Position numbers and translations under genes: made by a program
Shown: positions 58,564-64,000 of the stretch, one piece after another
Numbering within the stretch: position 1 is the stretch's first letter
How the letters are laid out: every line of letters starts with the position of its first letter
The notes under the pieces: model-generated
The model's input: only the letters and a program-made list of their open reading frames with translations
What the model was told of the DNA's origin: nothing
The model's database searches: none
Assembly (NCBI GenBank): GCA_021307315.1
Contig: JAJSPD010000001.1
Coordinates: 1,922,001 to 1,986,000 of the forward strand
DNA length: 64,000 bases
Direction of reading: 5' to 3'
Source of the DNA: Bisporella sp. PMI_857
Taxonomy: Eukaryota; Ascomycota; Leotiomycetes; Helotiales; Helotiaceae

Positions 58564-59890
58564 ATGGAAGGCGCCGGCTTAACGCGTCAGTCGAGCCGGG
58601 AACGCGTCCAAACGACAAGAGCATTAGAATGGAACTTGAGAAGATCTAGAGCGGTGTCAAGTGAGGCAGATGACACAATAGAAGTAATAGAAGAAGCTCC
58701 GGTGGTAGTGCAAACGAGACGAGCCGCGACTAGCTCCCATTCTAAAGAGCAAACAGTAGCAACAAAAGTCAAAGTTCTCGCCGCGAAGACAGGAGAACAC
58801 CCGGCAGCAGCGGCAGCGTTCCCAAATCAGTTCGGACAGGAAAAAGTAAACTCAAGAACAAGCATGCAAATTCAAGCCCTTACCGACTTAGTCAAATCGT
58901 TGCTGAAAACAGTGGAAGAGGGATCACGTGATTCAGATCAACACGTTGACAGAGACTTTTACTGAGCAAATCGAAGCGCTGAAAGCGGAGGTTACAAATA
59001 TGACAACAAAAATCCACACGCAACTATCTAATATTCAAACACCATCTAGCCCATCGCTGTTATACGCAGAAGTCGCCCGAACGCCATCGGACAGAGCACT
59101 AAACAACACACAAACCCACCTATCTCGGAGCACTACTTCGTCGACAATAACCGACACGCTGTACTGTACGGTTGACACGACCAGAGTTGGAGAAAGAGAC
59201 AAAAGCAAAGCACAACCTGGAGCAATTCGGAAAGTTATCGAAGAAGAAATCCGCACAAAGGAAAAACAAGCAAATTGGCGCTGCGCAGCAGTGATCAGAG
59301 ACGCCAGGAACACGGAACGTATTAAAATTGTATGCAGAGACGAAGCTGAACTTCAACGGGTCAAAGAAGCGGCCCAGAAAACTGCGGCAGAAGGAGTCCG
59401 AGTACTGAGAGACCAATTGTACTCTGTCAAAGTAGATAACGTCAACCGAACAGCTATACTCGATCAAGATGGAAAAGTACTACTTGGCGCTGTCGAGGCT
59501 CTTGAGAAAGAAAACGGTATTTATATAGCCAAAATCGGATGGCTTAGTAAAAAAGACTCAAGCAAAGCTTATGGCTCAATGGTAGTTTATGTCACAAAAA
59601 GAAGCGAGGCAGCACAACTGCTACAAGACCAATACTTCCATGTGGCAGGAGAGTCAGCGTACACCAGGGTTTTCGAACCGCGACAAAGCTCACAAAAATG
59701 CTATAAATGTCAGGAAACAGGGCACAAAGCGTACTCGTGCACGAAACCGCAAGTTTGTGCTAAATGTGCTCAAGAAGGACACCATCATAGCGAATGCCAA
59801 GCAGCAGTACCAAAATGTAGCACATGCGGAGGACCACACGAATCGTTCAGCAGGAACTGTAGAACACGTCACAGCTCTCAAAATGTATAA
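58564..59890 (+). CDS. LINE ORF1 (gag-like RNA-binding protein), one frame change
   Basis: Nucleic-acid-binding ORF1 protein of the LINE. It starts at ATG 58564. The first frame ends at TGA 58963-58965 and the second is open from about 58928 to 59890, so a one-base shift is needed between about 58925 and 58965; this is either a mutation or a programmed shift. The N-terminal part has low-complexity Ala/Thr/Ser/Glu sequence and a coiled-coil-like run (FTEQIEALKAEVTNM). The central part resembles the fungal gag domain (DQLYSVKVDNVNR, IAKIGWLSKKDSSKAYGSMV). Three zinc knuckles end the protein: CYKCQETGHKAYSC, CAKCAQEGHHHSEC and CSTCGGPHESFSRNC. Confidence 0.85.
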
Positions 59891-62800
59891 ACCTTTTCAA
59901 ACACTCCAACTGAATACTCGGAAGCAGCGAGAAGTGCAACATAGTTTAATGAATGATGAACAACTGAAAGATTACAGTGTGCTAGCGATATCTGAGCCAT
60001 ATGCAAGGATTATTGACGGCACGTTAGTTACAGTCCCTTTAGGACACTCAAACTGGACCAGAATAGTACCTACAGTCCAAAACGAAAGAAGGTGGGCATT
60101 TCGAAGTATGCTTTGGATCCAGAAAGATATCGAAGCAGAACAAGTGCCGATACTATCTTCGGACCTCACAGCAGCGGTATTGCGACTTCCAGACCGGTCG
60201 ATTCTGGTAGTTTCAGTTTACGTAGAACCGCGGAACGTTGAAGCACTAAATGCTACGATACATCAACTACACCAAACAATAAGAAACACACGCAGCAAGA
60301 TTGGCTCGCGAGTAGACGTAATACTTGCCGGAGACTTCAACCGGCACGATCAATTATGGGGAGGAGAAAACATTTCAGAAGATAGGCAAGGAGAAGCCGA
60401 GCCGATTATCGACTTAATAAATAAGCATGCTCTTTGCAGCTTGCTTCCAAGAGGTACAAAAACGTGGCAACGAGGAAATCACGAGTCAACAATCGACCTT
60501 GTACTGGCCTCAGAAGAATTAGCCACGTCAGTAGTAAAGTGCACAATCCATACGACCGAGCATGGGTCTGATCACAGAGCAATTCAAACGACGTTCGACG
60601 TTGCGACTCCGGAACGAGCCGCTGTACCAAAGTTACTATTTAAGAATGCTCCGTGGACCGACATAAATAGCAGGATTACTAATGCTTTTCGCTTTGTGCC
60701 AGTCGGCGGCAGCGTACAGCAACAGGCCGACAGACTAATGACAGCGGTGCTGGAAGCGGTTTATGCACTTACTCCAACAGCAAAACTATCACCATACGCA
60801 AAAAGATGGTGGACTACCGACCTCACGCAGCTTCGGCGAACTTACACGTACTGGAGGAACCGAGCTAGAACCCAAAGGCGAATAGGTCGTATAATGCCTG
60901 AACTAGAACAGCAAGCGAGCGAAGCTGCCAAAGAGTACCACGATACTGTCCGGAAACAAAAGAAAGCGCACTGGGAAGATTTCCTCGCGAATGACGCAAA
61001 CATCTGGCAAGCAGCAAAATATTTAAACCCTAGCAGCAGTTCAGCATTCGACAAAATACCACCGCTAATAAAAAGAGACGGATCTACTACTGAAAGCAAA
61101 ACCGAACAAGCAGAAGAATTGCTATCTGGGTTTTTTCCTCCACTGCCAGCGAGAATAGAAGAAGAAGGGTCACGACCACAGCGAACCGCAGTGTCGATGC
61201 CTCGTTTGACAATGGAAGAAGTAGAACGGAAGATTTTTGAAGCGAAATCATGGAAAGCGCCAGGAGAGGGTGGCTTACCAGCTATAGTATGGAAGCAAGT
61301 ATGGCCAGTGGTTAAAGACAGAGTGTTGCTTCTTTTCCAAACTTCGCTAGACGAAGGAGAACTTCCTACACAGTGGAGGAGCGCTAAGATTATACCGCTG
61401 AAAAAGCCAAACAAAAGCGACTACACAGTCGTAAGCTCATGGAGGCCGATCTCGCTGCTTTCTACATTGGGGAAAACACTAGAAGCAGTGATCGCGGAAA
61501 GGATATCGTACGCAGTAGAAACTTTCGGCCTGCTCCCCACGAATCACTTCGGGGCCAGGAAAAAGCGCTTTGCCGAGCAGGCACTGCTACTGCTGCAAGA
61601 GCATATTTACAACGCATGGAGATCAAAGAAAGTTCTTAGTCTGGTTAGCTTCGACGTGAAAGGCGCATATAACGGAGTATACAAAAACAGACTGTTGCAA
61701 AGACTCAAAGCGAGAGGCATCTCGCCGACCTCAGTACGGCGGATTGATGCCTTTTGCTCAGAACGTACAGCAACTATACTAATCAACGGCCATGCTTCTC
61801 AACAACAGCCACTTCCACAAGCAGGCTTGCCGCAAAGGTCACCACTTTCGCCAATTTTGTTTCTTTTCTTTAATGCCGACCTCGTTCAGCATAAACTAAA
61901 TGCAAATGGAGGCTCAATAGCATTCGTAGATGACTATAACGCATGGGTTACAGGGCCATCAGCAAATGCGAACCGAGAAGGGATTCAAGCGATAATCAAC
62001 AAAGCGATAAAATGGGAAAAACGGAGTGGTGCTACGTTCGAAAGCAAAAAGACAGCAATCATTCACTTTACTAGACAGCCAGACCGAAGCAGCACTAGAC
62101 CGTTTATTATCAAAAAAGAAACTGTTGCACCAAAAGAAGCCACTAAAGTTCTAGGAGTTATTATGGACTCAGGGCTCCGATACATACAGCACATCGAGAA
62201 AGCGACGACCAAGGGCCTTCTTGCAGCTATGGCACTAAAACGTTTGCGGCTAGTTTCTCCTTCAACTGCAAGGCAGCTGTTTGGAGCGACAGTAGCGCCC
62301 GTAGCGGACTATGCTTCAAATGTGTGGATGCATGCCTGCGGCTGCAGAGGCATGGCTCTAATAAACAGAATACAAAGACTTGGGGCACAAGCTGTTATAG
62401 GAGCGTTTCGAACAGTAGCGACGGCAGTCGCAGAAGCCGAAGCTAGCATACGTACAGCAAACGAACGATGGGCAGCGAAAGCCACGAGTTTTTGGGTCAA
62501 TATCCGCACGCTACCTGAATCGAACCCGATATCAAAGCTAAACGTCAAAGAACGCCGGAGATTTATGTCGCCATTGCAGAAAATAGCTCGCGCGCATCAG
62601 AACACGCCAACAGACAGGATGGAAGTTATTCGGCCTTATATAATAGCTCCATGGGAGAATCGACTCACTACTACACTGGATTTCAGTACAGAAGAAGCGG
62701 TGCACGTTACTGCTCACGGGGTTCGAATTGCGACAAGCTCATCCGCAAAGAAAGGAACAGTTGGGATAGGCGGGGCTATTCACGACACGCTCGGCATTAG

Positions 62801-63662
62801 AGAACCAAGCGCATTTTCAGTTACATTAGGAACAAGAACGGAACAGAACCCGTACACGGCCGAACTTGCAGCGATAGCGAGAGCAATGAAACAGTTATCA
62901 CCGGACTTAATAGGAAGGCAAATCGCGATTTTTTCAAGCAACCAAGGAGCTCTGCTAGCAACGAACCAACTAAAGCATCAATCAGGGCAAACTAGTATTA
63001 AAGAAATCTACGAAGAAGTTTCTACGCTCAGGAAAAGAGGCAATTCTATTCGTACAATATGGATCCCGTCTCAAGAAAGCCTCGAGCTAAGCAAAATAGC
63101 AAAAGAAGCCGCACAACAAGCCACCGAACCAGGCCGAACACCGCAAAAGCAATGCTATCAAGCTAAATCCACAACTATAAGCAAAAGAAATGCAGAAAAA
63201 GCAACAAGAACACTACCCGACACAGTAGGAAAGTACTCTAAAGAAATAGATACTGCACTGCCAGGAAGACATACTCGTACTTTATATGACAGTCTTAATC
63301 GGAAAGAAGCGAGCGTGTTGGCACAGCTTCGTACAGGAATGATACACTTGAACGGGTACCTTTATCGTATTGGAGCGGCGGAATCTGACCAATGTGCTTG
63401 TGGACAGGCTACAGAAACCGTCAAGCACTTTCTTTTCCGATGCACGAGATGGGACACTTACCGTACGCAAATGGTAGCACAAACAGACACAAGAAAAGGC
63501 AATCTTTCTTTCTACCTCGGAGGAAAAGCTTTATCTGACCCAGAAAAATGGGCACCAAATATAAACGCAGTGCGAACAACGATCAAATTTCCTATTGCTA
63601 CAGGACGCCTAGACAAAGAACCAGAACAGGCAGCTAACTCGCTGCAACCCTATTCTAACTAA
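59883..63662 (+). CDS. LINE ORF2: endonuclease, reverse transcriptase, RNase H-like
   Basis: 1259 residues, no stop. ATG at 59883 overlaps the ORF1 stop (ATGTATAA), a usual arrangement for stop-start reinitiation; a longer non-ATG open frame upstream overlaps ORF1. APE endonuclease: LAISEPYA (about 34), LAGDFNRHDQLWGG (about 149), STIDLVLAS, SDHRAIQ (about 228). Reverse transcriptase: WRPISLLS, SFDVKGAYNGV (about 589), AGLPQRSPLSPILF, FVDDYNAW (about 681). RNase H-like region (about 950-1075): TVGIGGAIHD, NPYTAELAAIARAM, IAIFSSNQGALLATN; the usual catalytic Asp/His positions are Ser, Asn or Gln and only the Glu is kept. C-terminal Cys/His knuckle CACGQATETVKHFLFRC. Potentially active for target-primed reverse transcription. 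Confidence 0.93.
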   Translation: MYKPFQTLQLNTRKQREVQHSLMNDEQLKDYSVLAISEPYARIIDGTLVTVPLGHSNWTRIVPTVQNERRWAFRSMLWIQKDIEAEQVPILSSDLTAAVLRLPDRSILVVSVYVEPRNVEALNATIHQLHQTIRNTRSKIGSRVDVILAGDFNRHDQLWGGENISEDRQGEAEPIIDLINKHALCSLLPRGTKTWQRGNHESTIDLVLASEELATSVVKCTIHTTEHGSDHRAIQTTFDVATPERAAVPKLLFKNAPWTDINSRITNAFRFVPVGGSVQQQADRLMTAVLEAVYALTPTAKLSPYAKRWWTTDLTQLRRTYTYWRNRARTQRRIGRIMPELEQQASEAAKEYHDTVRKQKKAHWEDFLANDANIWQAAKYLNPSSSSAFDKIPPLIKRDGSTTESKTEQAEELLSGFFPPLPARIEEEGSRPQRTAVSMPRLTMEEVERKIFEAKSWKAPGEGGLPAIVWKQVWPVVKDRVLLLFQTSLDEGELPTQWRSAKIIPLKKPNKSDYTVVSSWRPISLLSTLGKTLEAVIAERISYAVETFGLLPTNHFGARKKRFAEQALLLLQEHIYNAWRSKKVLSLVSFDVKGAYNGVYKNRLLQRLKARGISPTSVRRIDAFCSERTATILINGHASQQQPLPQAGLPQRSPLSPILFLFFNADLVQHKLNANGGSIAFVDDYNAWVTGPSANANREGIQAIINKAIKWEKRSGATFESKKTAIIHFTRQPDRSSTRPFIIKKETVAPKEATKVLGVIMDSGLRYIQHIEKATTKGLLAAMALKRLRLVSPSTARQLFGATVAPVADYASNVWMHACGCRGMALINRIQRLGAQAVIGAFRTVATAVAEAEASIRTANERWAAKATSFWVNIRTLPESNPISKLNVKERRRFMSPLQKIARAHQNTPTDRMEVIRPYIIAPWENRLTTTLDFSTEEAVHVTAHGVRIATSSSAKKGTVGIGGAIHDTLGIREPSAFSVTLGTRTEQNPYTAELAAIARAMKQLSPDLIGRQIAIFSSNQGALLATNQLKHQSGQTSIKEIYEEVSTLRKRGNSIRTIWIPSQESLELSKIAKEAAQQATEPGRTPQKQCYQAKSTTISKRNAEKATRTLPDTVGKYSKEIDTALPGRHTRTLYDSLNRKEASVLAQLRTGMIHLNGYLYRIGAAESDQCACGQATETVKHFLFRCTRWDTYRTQMVAQTDTRKGNLSFYLGGKALSDPEKWAPNINAVRTTIKFPIATGRLDKEPEQAANSLQPYSN

Positions 63663-64000
63663 CCCGACTAACCCTATATCACTCTCGTGTCCCCAGCAGG
63701 CTTCGCTTCAATCGCCGACGATAGGACACTGAACACTTGGAGGAATTAACTTCAAATTAACCTGTTACTAATCATGCACGAGATCTCGTTGACTATGTAC
63801 TACTGAAAGTAGAAAATATTGGCAGAGGCAATTTCGTATGGGCTGAAGGAGGCATTGGAAACCGAAGGAAATGTATATTATGTAATATAGACTAGGGCCC
63901 TCTAGGCTTAGCCGGGCATAATAAAACTACTACTACTACATATTGCGTACGAGTCGAAACCAGTTTCGAATAATATTAGGATCTTCGCATTTTGCTCGTT

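Larger units (their letters stand above)
58432..63938 (+). mobile_element. Full-length Tad1/I-type LINE retrotransposon
   Basis: A 5.5-kb non-LTR retrotransposon with two ORFs. It is flanked by a perfect 14-bp duplication CATATTGCGTACGA (58418-58431 and 63939-63952). The 5' leader runs 58432-58563; the 3' UTR of about 270 bp ends in an (ACT)n tail (about 63925-63938) instead of poly(A). ORF2 is intact and the target duplication is unmutated, so insertion is recent. It landed in the tail of the family B LTR remnant. Orientation is given by the ORFs and the tail. Confidence 0.92.

Noticed and set aside
1..64000. CRISPR arrays, bacter­ial operons, rRNA or tRNA genes
   Set aside because: The spliced genes show a fungal nuclear contig. 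No regularly spaced direct repeats, and no convincing tRNA B-box (GGTTCGAATCC-like) with a matching cloverleaf was found by eye; a tRNAscan run would settle the latter.

Overview
The window looks like a nuclear contig of a filamentous ascomycete (Pezizomycotina). The evidence is fungal-type housekeeping genes with short spliceosomal introns (about 44-130 nt, many 46-60 nt), a LaeA-like methyltransferase beside a P450, and fungal transposons (Tad1/I-type LINE, Ty1/copia, pogo, MULE, Helitron). The exact class cannot be read from the sequence; a leotiomycete is only a guess.

Layout. 2-4.3 kb: an F-box/WD40 protein of the SconB/Met30 type. 5.6-13.1 kb: repeat-rich and gene-poor, with solo LTRs that still have 5-bp target duplications (one LTR nested in another), an orphan 207-aa gene with a microsatellite-encoded coiled coil, and a MULE-type MITE with a perfect 9-bp duplication. 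14.7-16.8 kb: a divergent pair, Faf1-like and a small basic protein. 16.9-22 kb: a broken UBC-fold (E2-like) gene and a dead MULE transposase. 22.4-47.2 kb: the core gene block: Yju2/Cwc16, Atp11, nicotinate phosphoribosyltransferase, ENA-type Na+ P-type ATPase, LaeA-like methyltransferase (nine exons) divergent from a P450, a small secreted protein, a glutathionylspermidine-synthase-like enzyme, class-2 dihydroorotate dehydrogenase and the mitochondrial tRNA-modification GTPase Mss1. 47.2-64 kb: a nested transposon graveyard with a full-length LINE at the end.

The most informative region is 47-64 kb. A degenerate minus-strand Helitron (Rep-Pif1) carries four independent later insertions. Each can be removed at base resolution by its target duplication, after which the Helitron reading frame closes: an LTR (AACCC), an LTR (CAAAG), an apparently intact pogo element (TA) and a 122-bp MITE (TTG). 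At the end lies a LINE with a 14-bp target duplication and an uninterrupted 1259-residue ORF2, so it is a recent arrival. I did not find a wholly new system. The best candidates for follow-up are the intact pogo element, the young LINE with a catalytically unusual RNase H region, the methyltransferase/P450 pair with a GC-AG intron, and the orphan ER-repeat protein.

Gene models with introns were built by hand from splice signals and frame continuity. No database search was run, so family names are recognition from memory.
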